Source: Hyphomonas oceanitis SCH89
GTDB lineage: Bacteria > Pseudomonadota > Alphaproteobacteria > Caulobacterales > Hyphomonadaceae
DNA: 64,000 nt
Assembly (NCBI RefSeq): GCF_000685295.1
Contig: NZ_ARYL01000007.1
Coordinates: forward strand, 1 to 64,000
Reading direction: 5' to 3'
Below, one piece after another: positions 45,374 through 54,550 of this stretch. A program made the translations under genes and the position numbers. The notes beneath the pieces are model-generated. The model made no database searches and had not been told where the DNA came from. It saw only the letters and a list, made by a program, of their open reading frames with translations. Every line of letters starts with the position of its first letter. The stretch's first letter is position 1.

Positions 45374-46273
45374 TCAGGGAAGTAGCGCGGCCTTCACCAC
45401 TTCGCCGATCTTGCGGGCGTCGGCTTCGCGGGGGCTGCCGGATTTCCAGGCGATGCCAACCTGCCGACCGATGACCGGCGTCGTGAACTCGCGCACGGCC
45501 ACGTCATGGCTGACAGCGAGGCCGTGATCCATGGCAAGGCGGGGGAGGAGGGAGACGCCGAGGCCGCCCGCCACCATGTTGACCAGCGTGCCGAGCGAGG
45601 TTGCCGCGACCTGTCCGGCATGGTCGCCGGTTTTCAGGCGGCAGATCGACAGGGCATGCTCGCGCAGGCAGTGGCCATCTTCGAGCAGCAGGATGTCCTC
45701 GCCGTTCAGGTCTTCCGGCGAGAGGCCGTTCTTCTTGGCCAGCGGATGGTTGGTGGATGAGGCGAACAGGAATTCATCATCGAACAGGGGCACGGTCTCG
45801 ATGCCCGGCGCATCCCAGGGCAGGCCGATCAGGGCCGCGTCCAGTGTGCGGGTCCGCAGCTGGTCGATCAGGCGGGTCGTCTTGTCTTCATGCAGGTAGA
45901 GTTTGAGGTCCGGATAGACTTCCGACAGCGCGCGCACCGTCTGCGGCAGCACGAAGGGCGCGATGGTCGGGATGGCGCCGAGATGGAAGGGGCCAGTCAG
46001 CATGGCGCCTGCGCTCTGCACGACCTGGACGAGCGCATGGGCATCGGCAAGCAGGGCGCTGGCGCGGGCGACGGCGAGTTCCCCGGCGTGCGTCAGGCGG
46101 GCGCCGCGTGCTTCGCGATCGGCGAGGCGCACGCCGAGAAGATCTTCCAGTTCCTTGATCCCGGCAGAGAGGGTTGGCTGGGTGACGTGGCATGCCTCGG
46201 CCGCCCGGGAGAAGGAACCGGTATCGCCCAGGGCGGTGAGGAATTGAAGCTGACGTAGGGTCGGTATAGCCAT
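45374..46273 (-). CDS. oxyR: OxyR peroxide-sensing regulator
   Basis: A 299-residue LysR-type protein: N-terminal winged HTH (LRQLQFLTALGDTGSFSRAAEACHVTQPTLS) and a periplasmic-binding-like sensor domain. Cys202 and Cys211 in GHCLREHALSIC are nine residues apart, exactly as the redox pair Cys199/Cys208 of E. coli OxyR, which separates it from other LysR proteins. Transcribed divergently from ahpC, with an OxyR-type operator overlapping its own start codon (see 46272), so negative autoregulation is likely. Confidence 0.93.
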   Translation of the reverse strand: MAIPTLRQLQFLTALGDTGSFSRAAEACHVTQPTLSAGIKELEDLLGVRLADREARGARLTHAGELAVARASALLADAHALVQVVQSAGAMLTGPFHLGAIPTIAPFVLPQTVRALSEVYPDLKLYLHEDKTTRLIDQLRTRTLDAALIGLPWDAPGIETVPLFDDEFLFASSTNHPLAKKNGLSPEDLNGEDILLLEDGHCLREHALSICRLKTGDHAGQVAATSLGTLVNMVAGGLGVSLLPRLAMDHGLAVSHDVAVREFTTPVIGRQVGIAWKSGSPREADARKIGEVVKAALLP

Positions 46274-46308
46274 AGAATTCCTCTATACGAAATACTGGAA
46301 ATATCAAT
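46272..46308. promoter_or_regulatory. OxyR operator, oxyR-ahpC
   Basis: ATAG-N7-CTAT (46272-46286), 7 bp, then ACTG-N7-CAAT (46294-46308). This follows the tetranucleotide spacing of the OxyR site; the first half is perfect and the second matches 5 of 8 defined bases. It overlaps the oxyR start codon and lies about 90 bp before ahpC. Confidence 0.65.
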
Positions 46309-46398
46309 TTTTCTTTTGGGAAAAACAACCCCAAGTGCAGCACTTGCGGGCTTCACCGGGCCCGCTAACTGCAGCATTCCCAACAGGAGACCTCCCAT

Positions 46399-46947
46399 AT
46401 GCTCGGCATTGGCCAGAAACTTCCCGATTTTAAAGTCACCGGCGTGAAGCCAAAATTCATGCAACACGAAGAAGGCGGCGTCAGCGCTTTTGAAGAGCTC
46501 ACGCAGGACAGCTTCGAAGGTAAGTGGAAGGTCATCTTCTTCTACCCGAAAGACTTCACCTTCGTTTGCCCGACCGAGATTGCCGAATTTGCCCGCCTCG
46601 GCGAAGAATTCGCTGATCGCGATGCCGTGGTTCTCGGCGGCTCGACCGACAACGAATTCGTCAAGCTCGCCTGGCGCCGCGACCATGCGGACCTCGCAGA
46701 GCTGCCAATCTGGCAGTTTGGCGACACCAATGGCTCGCTCGTCGACGGTCTCGGCATCCGCGATCCTGAAGCGGGCGTTGCCTATCGCGCCACGTTCGTC
46801 GTCGACCCGTTCAACGTCATTCAGCACGTCTATGTGAACAACCTGAATGTCGGCCGGAACCCTTCGGATACGCTGCGCGTGCTCGACGCCCTGCAGACCG
46901 ACGAGCTGTGCCCATGTAACCGCCCAGTGGGTGGAGATACATTGTAA
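46399..46947 (+). CDS. ahpC: Peroxiredoxin AhpC
   Basis: A 182-residue 2-Cys peroxiredoxin: peroxidatic Cys in DFTFVCPTEI and resolving Cys in ELCPCNRP near the C-terminus. The sequence is of the shorter type that works with AhpD rather than AhpF, matching the ahpD gene downstream. Reduces hydrogen peroxide, organic hydroperoxides and peroxynitrite. AGGAGA precedes ATG. Controlled by divergent oxyR. Confidence 0.96.
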   Translation: MLGIGQKLPDFKVTGVKPKFMQHEEGGVSAFEELTQDSFEGKWKVIFFYPKDFTFVCPTEIAEFARLGEEFADRDAVVLGGSTDNEFVKLAWRRDHADLAELPIWQFGDTNGSLVDGLGIRDPEAGVAYRATFVVDPFNVIQHVYVNNLNVGRNPSDTLRVLDALQTDELCPCNRPVGGDTL

Positions 46948-46986
46948 TTTTGTAATTTGCCGCCGCGGCGGCGAATACCCAAATGA

Positions 46987-47051
46987 GTCCTGCAGGCAAG
47001 GAATGACGGCCTTTTCCTCCCCCCTTGAGGGCCGTTATTTCCCTGCAGGAT
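46987..47051 (+). repeat. Long imperfect hairpin between ahpC and ahpD
   Basis: TCCTGCAGG (46988-46996) pairs with CCTGCAGGA (47042-47050), and inside it ACGGCC pairs with GGCCGT. It may attenuate transcription into ahpD or protect the ahpC message. Confidence 0.55.
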
Positions 47052-47188
47052 ACGATGTCCGGCGAGCTGCCTAATGCGCCTTTACCCCTTGGCGCTCGGC
47101 CAGTTTGTCCCCGCAAGCCCCATGGTGCTCGCCGGATTTCGTCACTCCCGCCCATTCCCTGCATCTCTTCCCCCGAAAGGACACCTTG

Positions 47189-47731
47189 ATGTCGCTCGAC
47201 ACCCTGAAATCCCGCATGCCGGACTATGCCAAGGACCTGAAGCTGAACCTGGGCTCGCTGGTCAATGAAACCGTGCTGACCGATCAGCAGAAATATGGCT
47301 GCATGCTCGCATCTGCCCATGCTGTGGGTGAGCCTCTAACGCTGCGTGCCCTCGAGGCTGAAGCGCAGGGCAAGATGACCCCTGAGGCCATCAAGGCGGC
47401 CAAGGCGGCCAGCGCCATCATGGGCATGAACAATGTCTATTACCGCGCCACGCACCTCATCTCGAACACGACCTATACGACTGTGCCGGCCAAGCTGCGC
47501 ATGAACGTGATCGGTTCGCCCGGTATCGAGAAGGCGGACTTCGAACTCTTCTCGCTGGCCGTATCGGCTGTGAACGGCTGCGGCATGTGCCTTGATGCGC
47601 ACGAGGCCGAGCTGCGCAAGCATGGCCTGACGACTGACCAGATCCAGGCCGGCCTGCGCATCGGCGCGGTGGTCAACGCTGCCGCCCGTGTCATGGCAGC
47701 TGAAACGGCGCTGGAATCCGAAACGGCCTGA
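47189..47731 (+). CDS. ahpD: Alkylhydroperoxidase AhpD
   Basis: A 180-residue AhpD. SAVNGCGMCLDAHEAEL carries the CxxC redox pair and the proton-relay His, and MGMNNVYYRATHLI is the second conserved block. It regenerates AhpC through lipoyl-dependent electron flow in characterised systems. ATG at 47189 with GAAAGGA upstream was chosen over an upstream TTG. Operon with ahpC; a terminator follows. Confidence 0.95.
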   Translation: MSLDTLKSRMPDYAKDLKLNLGSLVNETVLTDQQKYGCMLASAHAVGEPLTLRALEAEAQGKMTPEAIKAAKAASAIMGMNNVYYRATHLISNTTYTTVPAKLRMNVIGSPGIEKADFELFSLAVSAVNGCGMCLDAHEAELRKHGLTTDQIQAGLRIGAVVNAAARVMAAETALESETA

Positions 47732-47754
47732 CGCCTGAATAATCCCTGATCCTG

Positions 47755-47786
47755 ACGCCGCCGGAGTTCGCACTCCGGCGGCGTTT
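47755..47786 (+). terminator. Terminator after ahpCD
   Basis: ACGCCGCCGGAG/CTCCGGCGGCGT, a perfect 12-bp stem with a 6-nt loop, then TTGCTTG. Confidence 0.85.
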
Positions 47787-47970
47787 GCTTGTGCCTCAGC
47801 ATGTATTCGCCAAGGGCAGGGAAGGGGTGCGCAAAGGATTCAGAAAGGCATCTGATGTTTTCAGGCGGCTGCCGACATTGATTTGATGTAATGTCAGGCA
47901 GATAGGCAGGAATTAGCAGCCAGTTTTTTCCCGCGATGCAAACTGACAACACGGCTCTTCAGTCAATTGA

Positions 47971-47985
47971 TTAACAAGGAATAAA
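47971..47985 (+). promoter_or_regulatory. CtrA-like box upstream of mraZ
   Basis: TTAA-N7-TAAA matches the CtrA site TTAA-N7-TTAA at 7 of 8 positions, 199 bp before mraZ. The 452-bp gap 47732-48183 holds only this, the ahp terminator and the MraZ boxes. Confidence 0.4.
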
Positions 47986-48092
47986 TAAGCCCGCCCCACG
48001 CCTTCCCAAGGGGGTGTTCCTTTATGTTCCCGGTGTGTGCTTTCTATGTTCCATCGTGGTGGGGGTGTGGATATTTCGATTCACCGTGTTCG

Positions 48093-48116
48093 CCCATTGA
48101 GGCCCATAGCTGCCCA
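48093..48116 (-). promoter_or_regulatory. MraZ operator: three CCCA boxes
   Basis: CCCA (TGGG on the other strand) occurs at 48093, 48103 and 48113, exactly 10 bp apart, 68 bp upstream of mraZ. MraZ binds TGGGN repeats separated by 5 bp, the same pitch. Confidence 0.7.
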
Positions 48117-48183
48117 TGATATTCCAAATTTACACATGGGTAACCATGCTGGGGTTTAGGCATAACTATTACAGGGTTGGCGG

Positions 48184-48699
48184 GTGTTCGTTTCCACCTA
48201 TGAGAGCGCTATTGATGCAAAAGGCCGGGTTTCCATCCCCGCGCCCTTTCGCGCAGAGCTTGGGGGAAGCAGCCGGATCTTCCTCTGGCAGGCACTCGAC
48301 GGCTCCGGCTGCCTCGAAGGCGGCGGTGAGGCCCTAATGGCCATGTACCGCGCCACGCTGACACGCCTCGCGCCGCAATCTGACGTTCGCAAGGTTCTCG
48401 TCAACCGCATCATCGCCGGTTCTGCCGACCTTAAGATGGACGAGACCGGCCGCATCAAGCTGCCGGAAGACCTCTGCAAGGCCGCAGAGCTGGAAGGCCG
48501 CATCAAGTTCGCCGGCAATATGGACAGTTTCCAGATCTGGAACCCTGACAAGCACGCCGCCTACAACGCTTCCATGGAAGCCGCTGCGGCCTCGCCAGAC
48601 GTGATGGCCGCCTTTGGCCGGGCCTATTCAGAAGTGCTGCACCAGCAAGGCGCAGGCCACTATAATGGCCCTAAACTGGTCGAAGGAGGCGAAAGCTGA
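48184..48699 (+). CDS. mraZ: Transcriptional regulator MraZ
   Basis: A 171-residue protein with two AbrB-like half domains, each with the DxxxR motif (SAIDAKGRVSIP and MDETGRIKLPED). MraZ forms rings and represses the dcw operon it heads; binding sites are visible upstream. GTG start. The stop overlaps the rsmH ATG by one base. Slightly long for the family because of the C-terminal tail. Confidence 0.95.
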   Translation: MFVSTYESAIDAKGRVSIPAPFRAELGGSSRIFLWQALDGSGCLEGGGEALMAMYRATLTRLAPQSDVRKVLVNRIIAGSADLKMDETGRIKLPEDLCKAAELEGRIKFAGNMDSFQIWNPDKHAAYNASMEAAAASPDVMAAFGRAYSEVLHQQGAGHYNGPKLVEGGES

Positions 48700-49727
48700 T
48701 GAGCGCACGCCACACATCCCCGCGTCCTGAAGCATCCGGCCACCGGCCCGTCATGCTGGACGAAGTGCTCGCATGGCTTGGCCCTCAGGACGGCGACCGC
48801 ATCGTTGACGGCACGTTCGGCGGCGGCGGCTATACCCGCGCGATCCTGCTCGCCGCGAAATGCAGCGTTCTGGCCATCGACCGCGACCTTGATGCCATCC
48901 TGCGCGCCGAAAAAATGGCCAGTGAAACGCCGCGCCTGACGCCCCTTCTGGGCCGGTTCGGCGAGATGGACACACTGGTCAAGACGGCCGGGTTCGAGAC
49001 GGTTGACGGCGTCGTGCTGGATATCGGGGTCTCCAGCTTCCAGATCGATGAAGGTGAGCGCGGCTTCTCCTTCATGAAGGATGGCCCGCTCGACATGCGC
49101 ATGGGCGCCGCCGGGCCAACGGCGGCCGACGTGGTCAACACCATGTCCGAACGCGACCTTGCCAATATCATCTTCCGTCTCGGCGAAGAGAAGCAGGCGC
49201 GCCGCATTGCCCGCCATATCGTGCAGCGCCGGGCGCAGCGGCCGTTTGAAACAACAGCAGACCTTGCAGACGCCGTCGAAGTGGCCGTCGGTGGCCGTCG
49301 CGGGGCGCGTACGCACCCGGCCACGCTGACCTTCCAGGCCATTCGGATGTACGTGAATGACGAGCTGGGCGAGCTGGCGCGCGCCCTGCAGGCGGCTGAA
49401 CGGCTGCTCAGGCCGGGCGGACGGCTGGTGATCGTGGCGTTCCATTCGCTGGAAGACCGGATGGTCAAGCAATGGCTGCGCGAACGGGGCGGAAAGACGG
49501 GAGGTGGCTCACGCCATATGCCGCTGGCCGCCAAAGGGCCTGACCCGACATTCGAACTCTCTGTTTCTAAAGCAATTGTCCCTTCTGATAAGGAAGTGGA
49601 AGGCAATCCGCGTGCACGCTCGGCCAAGTTGCGGGCCGCGATCCGTACAGGCGCACCCGCGATCGAGGAAGAGACCAGCGACGGCATGAACCTGCCGCCG
49701 CTCTCGGACCTGGAGGATGCCCTATGA
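48699..49727 (+). CDS. rsmH: 16S rRNA (cytosine-1402-N4) methyltransferase
   Basis: A 342-residue SAM-dependent methyltransferase: HRPVMLDEVLAWL, DGTFGGGGYTRAIL (SAM loop), LDIGVSSFQID, GPLDMRMG and the late AFHSLEDRMVKQWLR block are all RsmH signatures. Modifies C1402 in the ribosomal P site. A strong AAGGAGG lies inside the mraZ end. Overlaps ftsL by 4 nt (ATGA). Confidence 0.97.
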   Translation: MSARHTSPRPEASGHRPVMLDEVLAWLGPQDGDRIVDGTFGGGGYTRAILLAAKCSVLAIDRDLDAILRAEKMASETPRLTPLLGRFGEMDTLVKTAGFETVDGVVLDIGVSSFQIDEGERGFSFMKDGPLDMRMGAAGPTAADVVNTMSERDLANIIFRLGEEKQARRIARHIVQRRAQRPFETTADLADAVEVAVGGRRGARTHPATLTFQAIRMYVNDELGELARALQAAERLLRPGGRLVIVAFHSLEDRMVKQWLRERGGKTGGGSRHMPLAAKGPDPTFELSVSKAIVPSDKEVEGNPRARSAKLRAAIRTGAPAIEEETSDGMNLPPLSDLEDAL

Positions 49728-50059
49728 GTCGTCGCGCTTTTTTCTTTGGAATCCTGGTGGTGGGCCTGCTGATTGTCAGCCTCTACCGGGCAAAATACGG
49801 CGCCAAGGATACGGCTGCCGAGATCATGGCTGTTGAGGCCCAGATCGAGGATGCACGCCACGAGAAGGCCCTGCTCGAGACCGAGCTGTCGCACATGAGC
49901 CGGCGCGAGTGGATCGAGGAATACGCCCGCGGCGAACTCGGCATGGCCCCGCCGCGGTCCGACCAGGTTGCCGCTGAAGGCGATCTTGATGCGCTTGTCG
50001 GCCCACCCGTGAAAGCGGGCGCCGCGCCCCAGCCGCAGCAGACGGGGGGCGAAAAGTGA
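49724..50059 (+). CDS. ftsL: Cell-division protein FtsL
   Basis: A 111-residue bitopic protein: short N-terminus, one membrane segment (FFFGILVVGLLIVSLYRAKYG), then a leucine-zipper-like periplasmic coiled coil (EIMAVEAQIEDARHEKALLETELSHM) and a Pro/Gln-rich tail. Sequence conservation of FtsL is low; position between rsmH and ftsI and topology make the call. Part of the FtsQLB divisome complex. Overlaps ftsI by 4 nt. Confidence 0.88.
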   Translation: MSRRAFFFGILVVGLLIVSLYRAKYGAKDTAAEIMAVEAQIEDARHEKALLETELSHMSRREWIEEYARGELGMAPPRSDQVAAEGDLDALVGPPVKAGAAPQPQQTGGEK

Positions 50060-51684
50060 CCCAGGACGCCCGCGACCGTACACGGCTGGCAGGATTGGGC
50101 CTCAGTGCCCTCTTCGTCGTGCTTGCGGGTAAGGGCGGCTACCTCGCGATCTCAGGGTCAACGCCCGGCCATACGAATAGCGTGGCGCAGGCTGAAGCGC
50201 CTGTCCGGGCCGACATTGTCGACCGCAATGGCGAGCTGCTGGCAACATCCGTTACCGCCTATTCACTGGTCGCCAATCCGAAACTGATCTGGGATGCGGG
50301 CGAGGTTGCCCGGTCGCTCAAGAGCGTCTTTCCGGACATCAATGTCGATACGCTGACGGGCCACCTGTCGAACGAAGCGCGCGAATTCGTCTATGTGAAG
50401 CGCGGTCTGACACCGCGCCAGCGCAAGGCCGTGTTCGACCTCGGCCTTGAAGGCCTGCGCTTTGAGGAAGAAAGCCGCCGGGCCTATCCGCGCGGCACGC
50501 TGGCAGGCCATATCCTCGGCTTCACCAATGTCGACGGCAAGGGCATTGGCGGCATCGAATATGCGATGGATGAGCGCCTCAAGGCAGGCGGCGAACCGCT
50601 GCGCCTGACCATCGACAATGGCGTCCAGTCGGCCGTGGAATCCGAGCTTTCGGCCGCTGCCGCCGAGCACGACATTCAGGGCGGCGCGGTGATCCTGATG
50701 GACGCGCATACCGGCGAAGTGCGCGCCATGGCCAGTTGGCCGCCGCTTGATGCCAACCGCGCGCTTGAGCTGCCGCTGGACGACACCGCCCGCCTCAACC
50801 GGGCGACCGGCGCAGTCTATGAGCTCGGGTCCGTCTTCAAGCCCTTCACCGTGGCGGCTGCGCTGGAATCCGGGGCCATCAAGCCGACCGACATTTTCGA
50901 CGTACGCACGCCGATGGAAATTCGCGGCTACACGATCCACGACATCCACCCGATCTCAGGCGCGGGCACCGTCTCGCGTATTATCTCCGAAAGCTCGAAC
51001 CTCGGCACCGTGCATATCAATGCCGCGCTGGGCCCGCGCCGTCAGAAAGCCTTCCTCGGCGCGCTTGGTCTGCTGGAACGTGCACCCATCGAACTCGCAG
51101 GCAGTGCCAGCCCGATCCTGCCGGAGCGTTTCGACGATCTCGCCTCGGCCACCATCTCCTATGGCCACGGCATCGCGGTGACGCCCATGGCCTTCCTTGA
51201 GGGCTTCTCGGCCTTTGCGAATGGCGGCGAGCGGGTCGCGCCAACGCTGGTCGAGGCCGATGCCCGCAAGGTGACGCCTGTGCGCGTCATGTCGGCCCTG
51301 ACGACCGACATGGTCAACGCGATGATGCGCGAAGCTGTGCTGACCGGCACCGGCAAGCGCGCCGAAGTGGCAGGCTATCGCGTCGCCGGCAAGACGGGCA
51401 CGGCGGAGAAACCCATTCCCGGCGGCTATGACGATCGGCGCAACGTAACGAGCTTTGCGGCCATTTTTCCCTATGACCGCCCCCAATATGCCCTGATCGT
51501 GACATTGGATGACCCCCAGGTAGGGGCGGAACGCGGCGATACTGCTGCGCTGAATGCGGCGCCGACGGCCGGACGCATCATTGAACGTGTCGCGCCTCTG
51601 CTCGGGCTCGCCCCGCGCTTTGAAGGCGTCCGTCCTGCTGGCGCTGAACTCCGCTCTGCATCTGATGAGAGGAGTTCCCTGTGA
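50056..51684 (+). CDS. ftsI: Division transpeptidase FtsI (PBP3)
   Basis: A 542-residue class B penicillin-binding protein: N-terminal anchor (LAGLGLSALFVVLAGKGGYLA), dimerisation domain (RADIVDRNGELLA), transpeptidase domain with SxxK at Ser259-Lys262 (GSVFKPFT), SxN at 313-315 (SSN) and KTG at 446-448. It cross-links septal peptidoglycan with FtsW. GTG start. Overlaps murE by 4 nt. Confidence 0.96.
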   Translation: MTQDARDRTRLAGLGLSALFVVLAGKGGYLAISGSTPGHTNSVAQAEAPVRADIVDRNGELLATSVTAYSLVANPKLIWDAGEVARSLKSVFPDINVDTLTGHLSNEAREFVYVKRGLTPRQRKAVFDLGLEGLRFEEESRRAYPRGTLAGHILGFTNVDGKGIGGIEYAMDERLKAGGEPLRLTIDNGVQSAVESELSAAAAEHDIQGGAVILMDAHTGEVRAMASWPPLDANRALELPLDDTARLNRATGAVYELGSVFKPFTVAAALESGAIKPTDIFDVRTPMEIRGYTIHDIHPISGAGTVSRIISESSNLGTVHINAALGPRRQKAFLGALGLLERAPIELAGSASPILPERFDDLASATISYGHGIAVTPMAFLEGFSAFANGGERVAPTLVEADARKVTPVRVMSALTTDMVNAMMREAVLTGTGKRAEVAGYRVAGKTGTAEKPIPGGYDDRRNVTSFAAIFPYDRPQYALIVTLDDPQVGAERGDTAALNAAPTAGRIIERVAPLLGLAPRFEGVRPAGAELRSASDERSSL

Positions 51685-53117
51685 AGCTGAAAGACCTGTT
51701 CCCCCTCGCCGAAGACGGCGACACCGAAATCACCGGCATGACGGCCGACAGCCGGAAGGTGCAGCCGGGCTTCCTGTTTGCCGCCCTGCAGGGCACGGCA
51801 ACGGACGGCCGCAAATACGTGCCGCAGGCCATTGAGGCAGGCGCCGCTGCGATCCTATCGGATGGCGGCATCGAGAATGTGCCAGTCGCCCATGTGATTG
51901 CTGATGAGCCGCGTCTGGCGCTCGCCCTCGCGGCCAAGCGCTTCCACAATTCCCAGCCTGAAACCGTCGTCGCCATCACCGGCACGAACGGCAAGTCATC
52001 CACTGTCGACTTTCTGCGCCAGATCTGGTCGCGCGCGGGCTATGGCGCCGCTTCTATGGGGACGCTTGGTGCCATCGGTCCGGGCGGCAAGATTGATGTC
52101 GGCCACACAACGCCGGACCCGGTGACGATCCACGAGACACTTCGTGAACTGGTGCGCCAAGGCGTGACCCATTGCGCGATGGAAGCGTCCAGCCACGGGC
52201 TTGAGCAGTTCCGCCTTGATGGCGTTGACCTTTCCGCCGTCGCTTTCCTGAACTTCACGCAGGACCATCTCGACTATCACGCGACAATGGAGGCCTATCT
52301 CGATGCCAAGCTACGCCTCTTCCGCAAGCTCGGCCATACGGGCATGCCTGCCATCGTCAACGCCGACAGCGACCATCGCGAGGCCTTTGAAGGCGCGGCG
52401 ACGGAAGCGGGCCTAAAGGTCGTCTCCTTCGGCTGGCGCGGCGAGGATCTCTGGATCGACGAGATCATGCCGCGCGCGACCGGGCAGGTGCTGACGCTGT
52501 TCTGGCGCGATGTTGAACACAAGCCGCTGGAGCTGCCGCTGATCGGTGAGTTCCAGGCGCTGAACGCGCTGGGCGCGGCGGCGATTGCCCTGTCGCTCGG
52601 CATGGATTTCGAAGCCGTCGCTGATGGCCTGACGCATCTGCAGCCCGTCAAAGGCCGCCTAGAGCTGGTCGGCAAGACGCCAGCCGGGGCAGGGGTGTTC
52701 GTCGACTATGCGCACACACCTGATGGTCTGGACGTTCTGCTCCGCGCGGTCCGCCCGCATACGGCCGGCCGCCTGAAAGTGATCTTCGGCTGCGGCGGTG
52801 ACCGCGATGCCAAGAAGCGTCCGATCATGGGCGAGATTGCCACGCGCCAGGCCGACGATGTGATCGTGACCGATGATAATCCCCGCACGGAAGATGCGGC
52901 TGCCATCCGCAAGGCCGTGCTGGCCGGTGCGCCTGGCGCGCGCGAGATCGGCGACCGCGAGGAGGCGATCCGTACAATCATCGCGGAACTGAAAAAAGGC
53001 GACACGCTGGTCATCGCTGGCAAGGGCCACGAGACTGGCCAGATTGTCGGCAAGACGGTCATCCCGTTCTCCGACCAGGACACGGCGCTATCGGCGCTGG
53101 CAGGGGAGGACGCATGA
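51681..53117 (+). CDS. murE: UDP-MurNAc-tripeptide synthetase MurE
   Basis: A 478-residue Mur ligase: GMTADSRKVQPG (UDP site), ATP loop ITGTNGKSSTVDFLRQ, SSHGLEQFRLDGV, YAHTPDGLDVLLRA and the DNPRTEDAAAIR motif. The DNPR form indicates meso-diaminopimelate as the added amino acid. Starts GTG inside the ftsI end; overlaps murF by 4 nt. Confidence 0.97.
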   Translation: MKLKDLFPLAEDGDTEITGMTADSRKVQPGFLFAALQGTATDGRKYVPQAIEAGAAAILSDGGIENVPVAHVIADEPRLALALAAKRFHNSQPETVVAITGTNGKSSTVDFLRQIWSRAGYGAASMGTLGAIGPGGKIDVGHTTPDPVTIHETLRELVRQGVTHCAMEASSHGLEQFRLDGVDLSAVAFLNFTQDHLDYHATMEAYLDAKLRLFRKLGHTGMPAIVNADSDHREAFEGAATEAGLKVVSFGWRGEDLWIDEIMPRATGQVLTLFWRDVEHKPLELPLIGEFQALNALGAAAIALSLGMDFEAVADGLTHLQPVKGRLELVGKTPAGAGVFVDYAHTPDGLDVLLRAVRPHTAGRLKVIFGCGGDRDAKKRPIMGEIATRQADDVIVTDDNPRTEDAAAIRKAVLAGAPGAREIGDREEAIRTIIAELKKGDTLVIAGKGHETGQIVGKTVIPFSDQDTALSALAGEDA

Positions 53118-54550
53118 GCCAGCTGCTCTGGACCTCAGAAGAGATTGCCCTCGCAACCGGCGGCACGGCCTCGGACCCTTTCTGGGTGTCGGGTTCGATC
53201 TCGATCGATACGCGCACGCTGATGCCGGGCGACCTGTTCGTGGCGCTGCAGGATGCCCGCGACGGGCACGACTTTGCCGAGGCCGCCTTCAAGGCAGGCG
53301 CAGCAGGTGCGTTGGTGTCGAAACCGGTCAGCGGCGGACCGACCATGATGGTCGACGATGTGCAGATCGCGCTGGAAATGATGGGCATTGCGGCGCGCCT
53401 GCGTTCCGGCGCCATCCGCACGGCTGTGACCGGCAGTGTCGGCAAAACCAGCGTCAAGGAAATGCTGGCGCGCATCTATCGCGCAGCGGGCCCGGCGCAC
53501 TGGAACGTCAAGAGTTTCAACAATCACTGGGGCGTGCCGCTGACACTGGCGCGCATGCCGGAGAATACCGAACGCGCCGTCTTCGAGATCGGCATGTCGA
53601 CTCCCGGCGAGATTGCGCCGCGCAGCCACATGGTGCGTCCGCATATCGGCATCATCACCTGCATTGCCGGCGCGCACCTCGAAGGCCTTGGCAGTCTTGA
53701 GGGCGTGGCCAACGAGAAGGCCGACATTTTTGCAGGCATGGAAGCGGGCGGCACGTTCATACTGCCGGCAGATGATGCGTTTCTGGACCATCTATCAGCG
53801 CGCGCCCGTGAGCTGTGCCCGACGGGCAACCGCGAGACATTCGGCTTTGCCGAGGACGCGACAGCGCGGGTGACGGGATATGAATCAAACGGCGTGACGA
53901 GCCGCATCACTGTGGAAGTGATCGGTCAGAGCGTCAGTGTGGAGATCGAGGCAGTCGGGAAGCATTGGGCCCTTAACGTGGCCGCAGCACTTCTCGCGGC
54001 AAGCCAGACGGGGCGCTCATTGGCGGACTGTGCCGAGGCCCTGTCTGGCTATTCGCCGCCACCCGGTCGCGGCACGTCCGAGCAGCTTCCGCTGCCGCAG
54101 GGCGGACATTTCACGCTGGTCGATGATGCCTACAATGCAAACCCCGCCAGCATGCGCGCAGCGCTCGCGGCACTGGCCCAGCGGCCCGGTGGCCGACGCC
54201 TCGTTGCGCTCGGCGAGATGCTGGAAATCGGCGCGCAATCCGACAGCGAACATGCCGGTCTTGCAGCAGATGTCGTGGCCAGCGGCGCCGAGGGCGTCTT
54301 CCTCGCCGGTGACAAAATGACTCACCTTGCAGAGGCCCTCCCGCCGGGTCTTCAGCAGGTATGGGCCCCCAAGGCAGATGAGCTGTGGAATGCGGTGCTA
54401 AATGCAGTCCGCGATGGCGACGTGCTCTTGATCAAAGGGTCGAATGCCTCCGGGATGGGACGTATTGCAGACCGCTTGCGCCAACGAAGTGCAGCGGCTG
54501 GTTTGGGCAAGATGGATAGCAGCGCAGAAGACGCTGCAGAGGTCAGGTGA
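53114..54550 (+). CDS. murF: UDP-MurNAc-pentapeptide synthetase MurF
   Basis: A 478-residue Mur ligase adding D-Ala-D-Ala. [28 protein letters not shown] loop [32 protein letters not shown], and [20 protein letters not shown] in the C-terminal domain. Overlaps murE and mraY by 4 nt each. Confidence 0.97.
   Translation: MSQLLWTSEEIALATGGTASDPFWVSGSISIDTRTLMPGDLFVALQDARDGHDFAEAAFKAGAAGALVSKPVSGGPTMMVDDVQIALEMMGIAARLRSGAIRTAVTGSVGKTSVKEMLARIYRAAGPAHWNVKSFNNHWGVPLTLARMPENTERAVFEIGMSTPGEIAPRSHMVRPHIGIITCIAGAHLEGLGSLEGVANEKADIFAGMEAGGTFILPADDAFLDHLSARARELCPTGNRETFGFAEDATARVTGYESNGVTSRITVEVIGQSVSVEIEAVGKHWALNVAAALLAASQTGRSLADCAEALSGYSPPPGRGTSEQLPLPQGGHFTLVDDAYNANPASMRAALAALAQRPGGRRLVALGEMLEIGAQSDSEHAGLAADVVASGAEGVFLAGDKMTHLAEALPPGLQQVWAPKADELWNAVLNAVRDGDVLLIKGSNASGMGRIADRLRQRSAAAGLGKMDSSAEDAAEVR

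Noticed and set aside
48016-48029. GTTC-N6-GTTC as a LexA box upstream of mraZ
   Set aside because: The alphaproteobacterial LexA site needs 7 bp between half sites; here there are 6.
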